Positions 1 to 8,521 of a stretch of DNA of 40,388 nt are shown here, one piece after another. Each line of letters begins with the position of its first letter. Within the stretch, counting starts at the first letter, position 1. The notes under the pieces were generated by a model. That model searched no databases. It had not been told where the DNA came from and worked only from the letters and a program-made list of their open reading frames with translations. Both the position numbers and the translations under genes were made by a program. The stretch lies in NCBI GenBank assembly GCA_029239415.1, contig JAQZAY010000004.1, positions 1 to 40,388 on the forward strand. The letters run 5' to 3'. The DNA is from Pseudomonas sp. (GTDB lineage: Bacteria > Pseudomonadota > Gammaproteobacteria > Pseudomonadales > Pseudomonadaceae).

Positions 1-42
1 ACGCTGCGTTAGATAAGCGATACCTGCGGGCCCATGGAGAAG

Positions 43-73
43 AAAAAAGGTCCTGCGCTTGCACAGGACCTTT
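43..73 (-). terminator. Rho-independent terminator of betT
   Basis: A 10-bp perfect stem (AAAGGTCCTG, 46-55, pairing with CAGGACCTTT, 64-73) with an 8-base loop. Read on the minus strand it is followed by a run of T (plus-strand A43-A48). It lies 20 bases beyond the betT stop codon, so it should end the betT transcript. Bases 1-42 hold nothing I can assign. Confidence 0.85.
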
Positions 74-92
74 CCCGTATACCTGACGACTG

Positions 93-2096
93 TCAGCTAT
101 ACACCCGCCCCAGCAACTGGCGATGGCTCTCGAACTGATCCATCACGTCCCGCACGATCTGATCCGGCGCGAAGCCCATCAGGTCGTACTCCTGGCTGCC
201 ATCGTGCAGGTACACCTCGGCGCGGTAGAAACGCTGGCGTACTTCGGGCTCGCCTTCAACGGGCGCTTCGCTCGGCGGGGCCATGTAGCCGTCCAGGCTC
301 ACTTCATAGACGAAGGGGTTGCCCTCTTCCATCATCACCCGCAAGCCCACCAATGAACGTGACTGGCCAAGGCGGCTTTCGACATCAAAGCCCAGGGTCT
401 GCAACTGGACTGCGGCTTCCCTCAGCGCAGGGCTGACATGCTTGTCCATGAAACGCTGCACCACCGGCTGGGTCGGCTGCAGGTCCCTCTGCGTCAGGCG
501 TTCGCTGAAGCCGCGGCGCCCACGAGCGGCCAGTTCGGCGCGCTCCTGCTCGACCTGACTGTCCTGCTTCATGGCTTTGTACAAGCCGAACATGAACAGC
601 ACCAGCACCACCGAGAACGGCAGGCCGGCCAGCACTACCATGGTCTGCATGGCTTCGAAATTACCCGCGAACAGCAGGCCGACGGTCACCAGGGTAATCA
701 CCACCGACCAGAAGATACGCAGCCAGTGCGGCGCGTCTTCGTCGACGTCGCCGCCCTTGCACGACAGGTTGGCCATCATCACCGCACCGGAGTCGGCGGG
801 CGTGAGGAACAGCACGAAGCCTACGAATACCGCCACGCCCACGATGATCTTCGCCGCCGGGAAGTACTCGAGGAGCTGGTAGATCGACATCGACGGTTGT
901 TCAAGCGCGGTCTTGCCCAGCTCCACCGCGCCCTGGTTGATCACCAGGTCCAGCGCGGTGTTGCCGAAGATCGACAACCAGGCCAGGGTGAAGCCCAGCG
1001 GGATCAGCAGCACGCCGGCCACCAGCTCGCGCACGGTGCGGCCTTTGGAGATCCGGGCGATGAACATGCCGACGAACGGGCCCCAGGAAATCCACCAGGC
1101 CCAGTAGAACACGGTCCACAGGCCCAGCCAGCGCTCGGATTTGCCGGCGTCGGCTTCGTACACGTACAGGTCGAAAGTCTTGAGCACAAAGCCGTTGAGG
1201 TAGTCGCCGACGTTCTGCACGAAGCCGTTGAGCAGGTCCAGGGTCTGGCCGAACATCAGCACGAACAGCAACAGGCCACTGAACAGCAGGATGTTCAGGT
1301 TGGACAGCCGGCGAATACCGTTTTCGACCCCCGAGACGGCCGCGATGGTGGCCACGCTGCTCATCACCAGGATCACCATCAGCAGGTTGGTCTTGCTGTG
1401 GTCCATGCCGAACAGGTACTCAAGCCCCGAGGACACCTGCATCGAGCCGATGCCAAGGTTCGTCACCAGGCCCAGCAGCGTCACGAACATGCCAAAGATG
1501 TCCACCGCATGCCCCGCCCCACCCTTGACCCACCGTTCCCCCATCAGCGGATACAACGCCGAGCGCAATGCCAGTGGCTGGTTGTGGCGGTAGGCGAAGT
1601 AGGCCACCGACAAGCCGACCAGGGCATAGATGGCCCAGCCGTGCAGGCCCCAGTGCAGGAACGTCAGCTGCATGCCATGACGCGCGGCTTCCAGGCTGGC
1701 CGAGGCGCCTTCGGGCGGGTTGAAGTAATGATCCAGCGGTTCGGACGCGCCAAAGTACAGCAGCGAGATGCCGATGCCCGACGAGAACAGCATGCCGGCC
1801 CAGGCGCCGTAGCTGAAGTCGGGCTGGTCCTCCCTGCCGCCAAGCTTGAGCTTGCCGAAGTCCGAGAAGGCCAGGGCGATCACGAACACCAGGTAGCCAC
1901 AGATGACCAGCATGTAGTACCAGCCGAACGTGCGCGTCAGCCAGGCCTGGGCAACGCCCAGTACCCGTCCGGCGGTTTCGGGGACAGCGATCAGCAAGGC
2001 AGTCAACAGCAGGATCAGCAACGCGGAGGTGTAGAACACCATGTTGTTGACCCGGACCCTCTCGACAGGGGTCTTGGTTAGGGAGGCAGAACTCAT
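93..2096 (-). CDS. betT: BCCT-family choline/betaine transporter BetT
   Basis: A 667-residue inner-membrane secondary transporter of the betaine/choline/carnitine family, expected to import choline for oxidation by BetA and BetB. About twelve hydrophobic segments span roughly residues 15-510. The BCCT signature is visible as the Trp-rich stretch FYWAWWISWGPFVGMFIAR, followed by the basic loop ISKGRTVREL. A hydrophilic C-terminal tail of about 150 residues, as in BetT-type members that sense osmolarity, follows the last membrane segment. The ATG at 2096 is preceded by GGAGC at a suitable distance. It is divergent from betI, with the BetI-type palindrome between them, which argues for choline rather than carnitine as substrate. 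Substrate is inferred from context; family membership is certain. Confidence 0.93.
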   Translation of the reverse strand: MSSASLTKTPVERVRVNNMVFYTSALLILLLTALLIAVPETAGRVLGVAQAWLTRTFGWYYMLVICGYLVFVIALAFSDFGKLKLGGREDQPDFSYGAWAGMLFSSGIGISLLYFGASEPLDHYFNPPEGASASLEAARHGMQLTFLHWGLHGWAIYALVGLSVAYFAYRHNQPLALRSALYPLMGERWVKGGAGHAVDIFGMFVTLLGLVTNLGIGSMQVSSGLEYLFGMDHSKTNLLMVILVMSSVATIAAVSGVENGIRRLSNLNILLFSGLLLFVLMFGQTLDLLNGFVQNVGDYLNGFVLKTFDLYVYEADAGKSERWLGLWTVFYWAWWISWGPFVGMFIARISKGRTVRELVAGVLLIPLGFTLAWLSIFGNTALDLVINQGAVELGKTALEQPSMSIYQLLEYFPAAKIIVGVAVFVGFVLFLTPADSGAVMMANLSCKGGDVDEDAPHWLRIFWSVVITLVTVGLLFAGNFEAMQTMVVLAGLPFSVVLVLFMFGLYKAMKQDSQVEQERAELAARGRRGFSERLTQRDLQPTQPVVQRFMDKHVSPALREAAVQLQTLGFDVESRLGQSRSLVGLRVMMEEGNPFVYEVSLDGYMAPPSEAPVEGEPEVRQRFYRAEVYLHDGSQEYDLMGFAPDQIVRDVMDQFESHRQLLGRVYS

Positions 2097-2179
2097 TGCG
2101 CAAGTGCTCCGGGCAGTGCGGGAGGTGGAGGCTAATCGATCTCTAGCCTGCGCAATTGGTGCAATAGCCCTACTGCGTC

Positions 2180-2198
2180 AGGTGTTATAAAGACACCT
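2180..2198. promoter_or_regulatory. Inverted repeat AGGTGT-N7-ACACCT in the betT-betI spacer
   Basis: Six-base perfect arms (2180-2185 and 2193-2198) separated by TATAAAG. It lies about 85 bases upstream of the betT start, inside the 425-base divergent spacer. It could be an operator for a second regulator of choline genes or a chance structure. Apart from this and the BetI palindrome, I see nothing else assignable between 2097 and 2521. Confidence 0.3.
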
Positions 2199-2431
2199 TG
2201 AAAACCGTGATCCCGAATCAGCACGTTGCACGAAGCAGCCTTCGGGGCCCTGTTTCGAGGACCTACCGCGCAGTCCCAGGACCGCCCGGCAGAAACTGTC
2301 CAACGTTTCGCATGCACCCTGCAACCCTGGCAATCCGGGGCTTTCACGATTTTCTGGAGTTTCAGTTCCGCGCCATCGAGACCACCTGTTGCGGTGTCAA
2401 TGGTGCAAATTGTCGCAGAGCGTATTCTTTG

Positions 2432-2451
2432 TTGATTGAACGTTCAATCAA
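2432..2451. promoter_or_regulatory. Probable BetI operator (perfect 20-bp palindrome)
   Basis: TTGATTGAACGTTCAATCAA is a perfect palindrome of 10-base arms with no spacer. It lies 70 bases upstream of betI and about 335 bases upstream of the divergent betT. TetR-family BetI repressors bind inverted repeats of this kind in bet promoters and release them on choline binding. The TTGATT of each arm could also serve as a -35 element in either direction, so that binding would mask it; this part is inference. Confidence 0.8.
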
Positions 2452-2521
2452 AACAAAATAGACTGGTCTTCGCCGAGTCAGCCGCTGGTCGTCTGCCCGA
2501 AGGCCTGAGGAGATGCAGGAA

Positions 2522-3184
2522 ATGCCCAAGGTCGGTATGCAACCCATTCGCCGCCAGCAGTTGATCGAAGCCACGTTGCTGGCTGTCGACCAGGTCGGGT
2601 TGGGAGATGCCAGCATTGCGCTGATTGCCCGTTTGGCCGGCGTGTCCAATGGCATCATCAGTCACTACTTTCGGGACAAGAACGGCCTGATCGAAGCGAC
2701 CATGCGCTACATCATGAGCATGCTCAACGAAGGCGTGGCGGCGCGTCGCCAGGCGCTCGTCGACGACAACCCGCGTGCACACCTCGGGGTGATCATCGAG
2801 GGCAACTTCGACGCCAGCCAGGTGAACGGACCGGCAATGAAAACCTGGCTGGCCTTCTGGGCCTCCAGCATGCACCAGCCGTCCTTGCACAGGTTGCAGC
2901 GGATCAACGATCACCGCTTGTTTTCCAACCTGTGCTGGCAGTTCCGCCGGGTCCTGCCGATCAGCGAGGCACGCACGGCAGCACGCGGGCTGGCAGCCCT
3001 GATCGACGGTCTGTGGCTGCGCGGAGCGCTGTCGGGGGACGCCTTCGACACCAAACAGGCGATACGAATCGCCTACGAATACATGGAACTACAACTGGCG
3101 AAGCAGCGTCCGGAAACTGACCTGGATGCCTCTGAACCAACGCGTGCGGCCCTGGCCCGACAGGCAGGAGCACGGCGCGGATAG
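2522..3184 (+). CDS. betI: Choline-responsive repressor BetI (TetR family)
   Basis: A TetR-type repressor of the choline to betaine genes. The N-terminal helix-turn-helix is visible ([18 protein letters not shown], about residues 32-49), as is the conserved BetI start [19 protein letters not shown]. The start at 2522 was chosen over an in-frame ATG at 2513 because GAGGAG (2507-2512) lies 9 bases upstream of it but directly abuts the earlier ATG. First gene of betI-betB-betA; betB begins 29 bases after its stop. The protein is 220 residues, about 20 longer than I expect for BetI (195-200). The extra part is a polar C-terminal tail after the conserved [10 protein letters not shown], which suggests loss of an earlier stop codon. 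Confidence 0.92.
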   Translation: MPKVGMQPIRRQQLIEATLLAVDQVGLGDASIALIARLAGVSNGIISHYFRDKNGLIEATMRYIMSMLNEGVAARRQALVDDNPRAHLGVIIEGNFDASQVNGPAMKTWLAFWASSMHQPSLHRLQRINDHRLFSNLCWQFRRVLPISEARTAARGLAALIDGLWLRGALSGDAFDTKQAIRIAYEYMELQLAKQRPETDLDASEPTRAALARQAGARRG

Positions 3185-3213
3185 CCAAAACACACTGCAC
3201 TTGCGAGGACACT

Positions 3214-4686
3214 ATGGCCCGTTTCGAAACGCAAAAACTCTACATTGATGGCGGTTACGTCGACGCTGGCACCGATGCCACCTTCGAGGCCATCAACCCG
3301 GCCAATGGCGAAGTCCTCGCCCAGGTGCAGCGTGCCACCCAGGCTGACGTCGAGCGCGCCGTCGAAAGCGCCGAGCGCGGCCAGAAAGTCTGGGCCGCCA
3401 TGACCGCCATGCAGCGTTCGCGCATCCTGCGCCGCGCCGTCGACATCCTGCGCGAGCGCAACGACGAACTGGCCATGCTGGAGACCCTGGACACCGGCAA
3501 GTCGTACTCCGAGACCCGCTACGTCGACATCGTCACCGGTGCCGACGTGCTCGAATACTACGCAGGCCTGGTGCCGGCCATCGAAGGCGAGCAGATCCCG
3601 CTGCGCGACAGCTCGTTCGTCTACACCCGCCGCGAGCCGCTGGGCGTGACCGTCGGTATCGGTGCCTGGAACTACCCGATCCAGATCGCCCTGTGGAAAT
3701 CCGCCCCGGCCCTGGCCGCTGGCAACGCGATGATCTTCAAGCCAAGCGAAGTCACCTCGCTGACCACCCTCAAGCTTGCCGAGATCTATACCGAAGCCGG
3801 CCTGCCCGATGGCGTGTTCAACGTACTGACCGGCAGCGGCCGCGAAGTCGGCACCTGGCTGACCGAGCACCCGCGCATCGAGAAAGTCTCGTTCACCGGC
3901 GGCACCATCACCGGCAAGAAGGTCATGGCCAGCGCCTCGAGCTCCTCGCTCAAGGAAGTCACCATGGAACTGGGCGGCAAGTCGCCGCTGATCATCTGCG
4001 ACGATGCCGACCTCGACCGCGCTGCCGATATCGCCATGATGGCCAACTTCTACAGCTCCGGCCAGGTGTGCACCAACGGCACCCGCGTGTTCGTGCCAGC
4101 GTCCCTGAAGGCTGCCTTCGAGGCCAGGATCGTCGAACGCGTGGCGCGCATCCGCGCAGGCAACCCGGAAGACGAGAACACCAACTTCGGCCCACTGGTC
4201 AGCTTCGCCCACATGGAAAGCGTGCTGGGCTACATCGCCCAGGGCAAGGCGCAAGGTGCACGCGTGCTGTGCGGCGGCGAGCGGCTGACCGAAGGCGATT
4301 TCGCCAAGGGCGCGTTCGTTGCGCCAACCGTGTTCACCGATTGCCGCGACGACATGACCATCGTCCAGGAAGAAATCTTCGGCCCGGTGATGAGCATCCT
4401 GTCCTATGAGACAGAAGAAGAAGTCATCCGCCGTGCCAACGACACCGAGTACGGCCTGGCCGCAGGCGTCTGCACCAACGACATCAGCCGCGCCCACCGC
4501 ATCATCCACAAGCTCGAGGCGGGTATCTGCTGGATCAACGCCTGGGGCGAGTCGCCTGCCGAGATGCCGGTCGGCGGCTACAAGCAGTCGGGCGTCGGCC
4601 GCGAAAACGGCATCAGCTCGCTGGCCCAGTACACCCGCATCAAGTCGGTCCAGGTCGAGCTGGGCGGCTACGCCTCGGTGTTCTGA
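3214..4686 (+). CDS. betB: Betaine aldehyde dehydrogenase BetB
   Basis: A 490-residue NAD(P)+-dependent aldehyde dehydrogenase that oxidises betaine aldehyde to glycine betaine, the second step after BetA. The hallmark residues are present: general base Glu252 in the ELGGKSPL motif and nucleophile Cys286 in GQVCTNGTR, the same numbering as the well-studied Pseudomonas enzyme. The Rossmann and substrate region ([20 protein letters not shown]) and the C-terminal oligomerisation segment are intact. The start ATG is preceded by GAGGAC. Middle gene of the bet operon. A heptamer inverted-repeat element begins directly after its TGA and fills the 138-base gap to betA. Confidence 0.97.
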   Translation: MARFETQKLYIDGGYVDAGTDATFEAINPANGEVLAQVQRATQADVERAVESAERGQKVWAAMTAMQRSRILRRAVDILRERNDELAMLETLDTGKSYSETRYVDIVTGADVLEYYAGLVPAIEGEQIPLRDSSFVYTRREPLGVTVGIGAWNYPIQIALWKSAPALAAGNAMIFKPSEVTSLTTLKLAEIYTEAGLPDGVFNVLTGSGREVGTWLTEHPRIEKVSFTGGTITGKKVMASASSSSLKEVTMELGGKSPLIICDDADLDRAADIAMMANFYSSGQVCTNGTRVFVPASLKAAFEARIVERVARIRAGNPEDENTNFGPLVSFAHMESVLGYIAQGKAQGARVLCGGERLTEGDFAKGAFVAPTVFTDCRDDMTIVQEEIFGPVMSILSYETEEEVIRRANDTEYGLAAGVCTNDISRAHRIIHKLEAGICWINAWGESPAEMPVGGYKQSGVGRENGISSLAQYTRIKSVQVELGGYASVF

Positions 4687-4804
4687 GCCGCAAGCTGCAA
4701 GCAAGAGCCGGTCGGCGCCATGCCGCCGGCCTTTGCAGCTTCCATCCATCCCGCGAGCTTCGCGCAGTTGCCTTGACTTGCAGCTTGTCGCTTGAAGCTT
4801 GCCG
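4687..4804 (+). repeat. Heptamer inverted-repeat element, copy A (betB-betA)
   Basis: The left arm (4687-4705, including CTGCAAG) begins at the base after the betB stop. The right arm is four tandem heptamers: CTTGCAG, CTTGTCG, CTTGAAG and CTTGCCG (4777-4804). The arms are imperfect reverse complements around a 71-base centre. The right arm ends 20 bases before the betA ATG and 9 bases before its AGGAG. Two more members with the same layout occur at 19654-19754 and 39221-39308. Confidence 0.75.
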
Positions 4805-4824
4805 CTGCTTTCCAGGAGAAAGCC

Positions 4825-6516
4825 ATGGAATATGACTACATCATCGTTGGCGCAGGTTCGGCCGGTAACACCCTGGCCACTCGCCTGACCGAAGACGCCG
4901 GTGTCACCGTGCTGCTGCTCGAGGCAGGCGGTCCGGACTACCGCGCGGACTTCCGCACCCAGATGCCGGCCGCCCTCGCCTTCCCGCTGCAGGGCCGCCG
5001 CTACAACTGGGCCTATGAGACCGACCCGGAGCCGCACATGGACGGTCGCCGGATGGAGTGCGGCCGCGGCAAGGGCCTGGGTGGCTCCTCGCTGATCAAC
5101 GGCATGTGCTACATCCGCGGCAACGCCATGGACTTCGACGGCTGGGCCAAGCTGCCAGGCCTTGAAGACTGGACCTACCTCGATTGCCTGCCGTACTTCC
5201 GCAAGGCCGAGACCCGCGACATCGGGCCGAACGACTGGCACGGCGGCGAGGGTCCGGTCAGCGTGACCACGCCCAAGGCCGGCAACAACCCGCTGTTCCA
5301 CGCCATGGTCGAGGCCGGCGTGCAGGCGGGCTACCCGCGCACCGAAGACCTCAACGGCTACCAGCAGGAAGGCTTCGGCCCGATGGACCGCACCGTGACG
5401 CCCAATGGCCGTCGCGCCAGCACCGCCCGCGGCTACCTCGACCAGGCCAAGAAGCGCTCCACCCTGACCATCGTCACCCACGCCCTGAGCGACCGGGTGC
5501 TGTTCGAAGGCAAGCGCGCCGTTGGCGTGACCTACCTGGTCGGTGACAGCGAAGAACGCGTCGAGGCCCGAGCACGCAAGGAAGTCATCGTCTGCAGCGG
5601 CGCCATCGCCTCCCCGCAGCTGCTGCAGCGTTCTGGCGTCGGTGCCCGCGCACTGCTAGAAAGCCTCGATATCCCGGTGGTCCACGACCTGCCGGGGGTG
5701 GGCGAGAACCTGCAGGACCACCTGGAACTGTACCTGCAGTACGCGTGCACCCAGCCAGTCTCGCTCTACCCGTCCCTGCTGTGGTGGAACCAGCCGGCCA
5801 TCGGCGCCGAGTGGATGTTCAAGGGCACCGGCATCGGCGCCAGCAACCAGTTCGAGGCGGGCGGCTTCATCCGTACCCGTCCTGAGTTCGAGTGGCCGAA
5901 CATCCAGTACCACTTCCTGCCCGTGGCCATCAACTACAACGGCAGCAACGGTGTGAAGGAGCATGGCTTCCAGGCGCACATGGGTTCGATGCGCTCGCCA
6001 AGCCGTGGCCGCATCCAGGCCAAGTCCAAGGACCCGCGCCAGCACCCGAGCATCCTGTTCAACTACATGGCCACCGAGCAGGACTGGCAGGAGTTCCGCG
6101 ACGGCATCCGCCTGACCCGCGAGATCATGGCCCAGCCGGCGCTCGACCCGTACCGGGGCCGCGAGATCAGCCCGGGCGAGCACGTGCAGACCGATGAAGA
6201 TCTGGACACCTTCATCCGCGAGCACGCCGAAACCGCGTTCCACCCCTCGTGCTCGTGCAAGATGGGCACCGATGAGATGGCCGTGGTCGACGGCGAGGGC
6301 CGCGTGCATGGCATGCAGGGCCTGCGGGTGGTCGATGCCTCGATCATGCCGATCATCATCACCGGCAACCTCAACGCCACCACGATCATGATCGCCGAGA
6401 AGATCTCCGACAAGATCCGCGGCCGCCAGCCGCTGCCGCGCAGCACGGCCAAGTACTACGTGGCCAATGGCGCGCCGGTGAAGGGCAAGCCGATGCGTGA
6501 GGTGAAGCAGGGCTGA
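4825..6516 (+). CDS. betA: Choline dehydrogenase BetA (GMC flavoprotein)
   Basis: A 563-residue FAD-dependent GMC-family oxidoreductase, membrane associated, converting choline to betaine aldehyde. Visible motifs are the dinucleotide-binding start [19 protein letters not shown] (residues 3-21), the GMC signature [20 protein letters not shown], and the catalytic His473 in the conserved HPSCSCKMG. The start at 4825 gives the canonical BetA N-terminus and has AGGAG 7 bases upstream; a longer frame beginning at 4792 lacks both. Last gene of betIBA, followed by a REP-like hairpin and a terminator. Length matches the family. Confidence 0.97.
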   Translation: MEYDYIIVGAGSAGNTLATRLTEDAGVTVLLLEAGGPDYRADFRTQMPAALAFPLQGRRYNWAYETDPEPHMDGRRMECGRGKGLGGSSLINGMCYIRGNAMDFDGWAKLPGLEDWTYLDCLPYFRKAETRDIGPNDWHGGEGPVSVTTPKAGNNPLFHAMVEAGVQAGYPRTEDLNGYQQEGFGPMDRTVTPNGRRASTARGYLDQAKKRSTLTIVTHALSDRVLFEGKRAVGVTYLVGDSEERVEARARKEVIVCSGAIASPQLLQRSGVGARALLESLDIPVVHDLPGVGENLQDHLELYLQYACTQPVSLYPSLLWWNQPAIGAEWMFKGTGIGASNQFEAGGFIRTRPEFEWPNIQYHFLPVAINYNGSNGVKEHGFQAHMGSMRSPSRGRIQAKSKDPRQHPSILFNYMATEQDWQEFRDGIRLTREIMAQPALDPYRGREISPGEHVQTDEDLDTFIREHAETAFHPSCSCKMGTDEMAVVDGEGRVHGMQGLRVVDASIMPIIITGNLNATTIMIAEKISDKIRGRQPLPRSTAKYYVANGAPVKGKPMREVKQG

Positions 6517-6546
6517 TCTGCGGCCCTGGGGGACCGTAGCCGCCTC

Positions 6547-6566
6547 TTCGCTGGCTTGCCAGCGAA
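6547..6566. repeat. REP-like palindrome (TTCGCTGG..CCAGCGAA)
   Basis: An 8-bp perfect stem, TTCGCTGG (6547-6554) with CCAGCGAA (6559-6566), around the loop CTTG. The same core recurs at 13385-13410. This matches the general form of Pseudomonas REP sequences, which lie between genes and cap mRNA ends. Confidence 0.65.
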
Positions 6567-6600
6567 AAAGTCGCCACGGTTCTCCAGTTTGCTACAGGAC

Positions 6601-6627
6601 AAAAGGCACCCACCACGGGGCCTTTTC
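6601..6627 (+). terminator. Terminator downstream of betA
   Basis: AAAAGGC (6601-6607), a bulged A, then CCC (6609-6611), pairs with GGG (6617-6619) and GCCTTTT (6620-6626). The loop is five bases and the 3' side runs into T residues. It lies 85 bases after the betA stop and upstream of the nhaP2 promoter candidate. Confidence 0.7.
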
Positions 6628-6644
6628 TACATCTGCAGAAACGC

Positions 6645-6675
6645 TTTACATGCTGCCAATTCATCAGGTTAGAAT
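6645..6675 (+). promoter_or_regulatory. Candidate sigma-70 promoter of nhaP2
   Basis: TTTACA (6645-6650) and TAGAAT (6670-6675), separated by 19 bases, lie after the betA terminator and 63 bases before the nhaP2 start. The -10 is close to consensus; the spacing is at the long end, so only moderate confidence. Confidence 0.5.
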
Positions 6676-6737
6676 CGGTTGGCACGCGACCTGCTAGTCC
6701 AGGTCCTCTTTCTCCCCGTTGTACCGGAGCACTGCCC

Positions 6738-8480
6738 TTGGATGCGAGCACCATCAATAGCTTGTTCTTGATCGGTGCATTGCTGGTGGGTGCAAGTATC
6801 CTGGTCAGCTCCCTGTCGTCCCGCCTGGGCATACCGATCCTGGTGATCATCCTGGCCGTGGGCATGGTCGCCGGCGTCGACGGCGGCGGCATCATCTTCA
6901 ACAACTACCCCACCGCCTACCTGGTGGGCAACCTCGCCCTGGCGGTGATCCTGCTCGATGGCGGCCTGCGCACGCGGGTGGCAAGTTTTCGCGTGGCCCT
7001 GTGGCCGGCCTTGTCGCTGGCTACGGTCGGGGTGATGATCACCACCGCATTGACCGGCATGGTCGCGGCCTGGCTGTTCGACCTGAGTCTGATCCAGGGC
7101 CTGCTGATCGGTGCCATCGTCGGCTCCACCGACGCTGCGGCAGTGTTCTCGCTGCTCGGCGGCAAGGGCCTGAACGAACGGGTCACCGCCACGCTGGAGA
7201 TCGAGTCGGGCAGCAACGACCCGATGGCGGTGTTCCTCACCGTGACCCTGATCGACATGATCGCCAGCGGCCAGACCGGCCTGCACTGGAGCCTGTTGGC
7301 CCACCTGCTGCGCGAATTCGGCATCGGTGCCGTGGTGGGCCTGGGCGGCGGCTGGGTGATGCTGCAACTGGTCAATCGCATCAGCCTGGCAGGCGGGCTG
7401 TATCCGATCCTGGTCGTCGCCGGCGGCCTGGTGGTGTTCTCGCTGACCAACGCCCTGCACGGCAGTGGCTTCCTGGCCGTGTACCTGTGCGGCCTGGTGC
7501 TGGGCAACCGACCGATCCGCAGCCGCCATGGCATCCTGCACATGCTCGACGGCATGGCCTGGCTCGCGCAGATCGGCATGTTCCTGGTGCTGGGCCTGCT
7601 GGTCACCCCGCACGACCTGCTGCCGATCGCCGTGCCGGCCCTGGGCCTGGCGCTGTGGATGATCCTGATCGCCCGTCCGCTCTCGGTGGCGGTCAGCCTG
7701 CTGCCATTCAAGGCGTTCCATGGCCGCGAGAAAGGCTTCATCTCGTGGGTCGGACTGCGCGGCGCAGTGCCGATCATCCTGGCGGTCTTCCCGCTGATGG
7801 CCGGCCTGCCCGATGCCCAGCTGTTCTTCAACCTGGCGTTCTTCATCGTGCTGGTGTCGCTGCTGGTGCAGGGTACCAGCCTGCCGTGGATGGCCAAGCT
7901 GCTCAAGGTCACGGTACCGCCCGATCCGGCGCCGATCTCCCGCTCGGCACTGGAGGTCCATGTCACCAGCGAGTGGGAGCTGTTCGTCTACCGCCTGGGC
8001 GCCGAGAAATGGTGCATCGGCGCCGCCCTGCGCGAGCTGAAAATGCCAGAGGGCACGCGTATCGCGGCCCTGTTCCGCGGGCAGCAACTGCTCCATCCGT
8101 CGGGAAGTACCGTGCTGGAGGTGGGTGACCTGCTGTGCGTGATCGGCCATGAACATGATCTGCCGGCACTCGGCAAGCTGTTCAGCCAGCCTCCGCAGCG
8201 CGGCCTGGACCTGCGCTTCTTCGGTGACTTCGTGCTCGAGGGCGACGCTGAACTGGGCGCCGTAGCCGCCTTGTACGGCCTGCAGCTGGACAACCAGGAC
8301 GCGAAGATGCCGCTGGCGCAGTTCATCCGGCAGAAAGTCGGCGGCGCGCCGATCGTGGGCGACCAGATCGAATGGAACAATACCTTGTGGACTGTCGCCG
8401 TCATGGACGGGAACAAGATCCTCAAAGTGGGCGTCAAATTCCCCGAAGGTACTCGACCCGGTCCGGGGCTGTTCCTTTAA
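6738..8480 (+). CDS. nhaP2: K+/H+ antiporter NhaP2 (CPA1 family)
   Basis: A 580-residue inner-membrane cation/proton antiporter of the CvrA/NhaP2 type, expected to expel K+ in exchange for protons and so help survival at low or changing osmolarity. About 12-13 membrane segments occupy residues 1-390, with the acidic ion-site motif in [15 protein letters not shown] TrkA-C (RCK_C) domain at about 401-485 and a CorC/HlyC-like domain at about 490-575 form the cytoplasmic tail, as in NhaP2. The start is a TTG at 6738 with GGAG 8 bases upstream; no in-frame ATG gives the conserved N-terminus. The mscK gene follows after 41 bases, so the two may be co-transcribed. K+ rather than Na+ specificity is assigned by family. 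Confidence 0.9.
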   Translation: MDASTINSLFLIGALLVGASILVSSLSSRLGIPILVIILAVGMVAGVDGGGIIFNNYPTAYLVGNLALAVILLDGGLRTRVASFRVALWPALSLATVGVMITTALTGMVAAWLFDLSLIQGLLIGAIVGSTDAAAVFSLLGGKGLNERVTATLEIESGSNDPMAVFLTVTLIDMIASGQTGLHWSLLAHLLREFGIGAVVGLGGGWVMLQLVNRISLAGGLYPILVVAGGLVVFSLTNALHGSGFLAVYLCGLVLGNRPIRSRHGILHMLDGMAWLAQIGMFLVLGLLVTPHDLLPIAVPALGLALWMILIARPLSVAVSLLPFKAFHGREKGFISWVGLRGAVPIILAVFPLMAGLPDAQLFFNLAFFIVLVSLLVQGTSLPWMAKLLKVTVPPDPAPISRSALEVHVTSEWELFVYRLGAEKWCIGAALRELKMPEGTRIAALFRGQQLLHPSGSTVLEVGDLLCVIGHEHDLPALGKLFSQPPQRGLDLRFFGDFVLEGDAELGAVAALYGLQLDNQDAKMPLAQFIRQKVGGAPIVGDQIEWNNTLWTVAVMDGNKILKVGVKFPEGTRPGPGLFL

Positions 8481-8521
8481 ACTCCGATTTTTTCGCCCCC
8501 AGCGTCCAAGAACTTTCGCCT

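Noticed and set aside
438..2081. A 547-codon plus-strand frame opposite betT
   Set aside because: His/Gln/Val-rich antisense shadow of a clear BCCT transporter; no ribosome site or domain.
3073..5481. An 802-codon minus-strand open frame opposite betB and betA
   Set aside because: Same codon-bias shadow effect; it ignores the gene boundary and repeat element between betB and betA.
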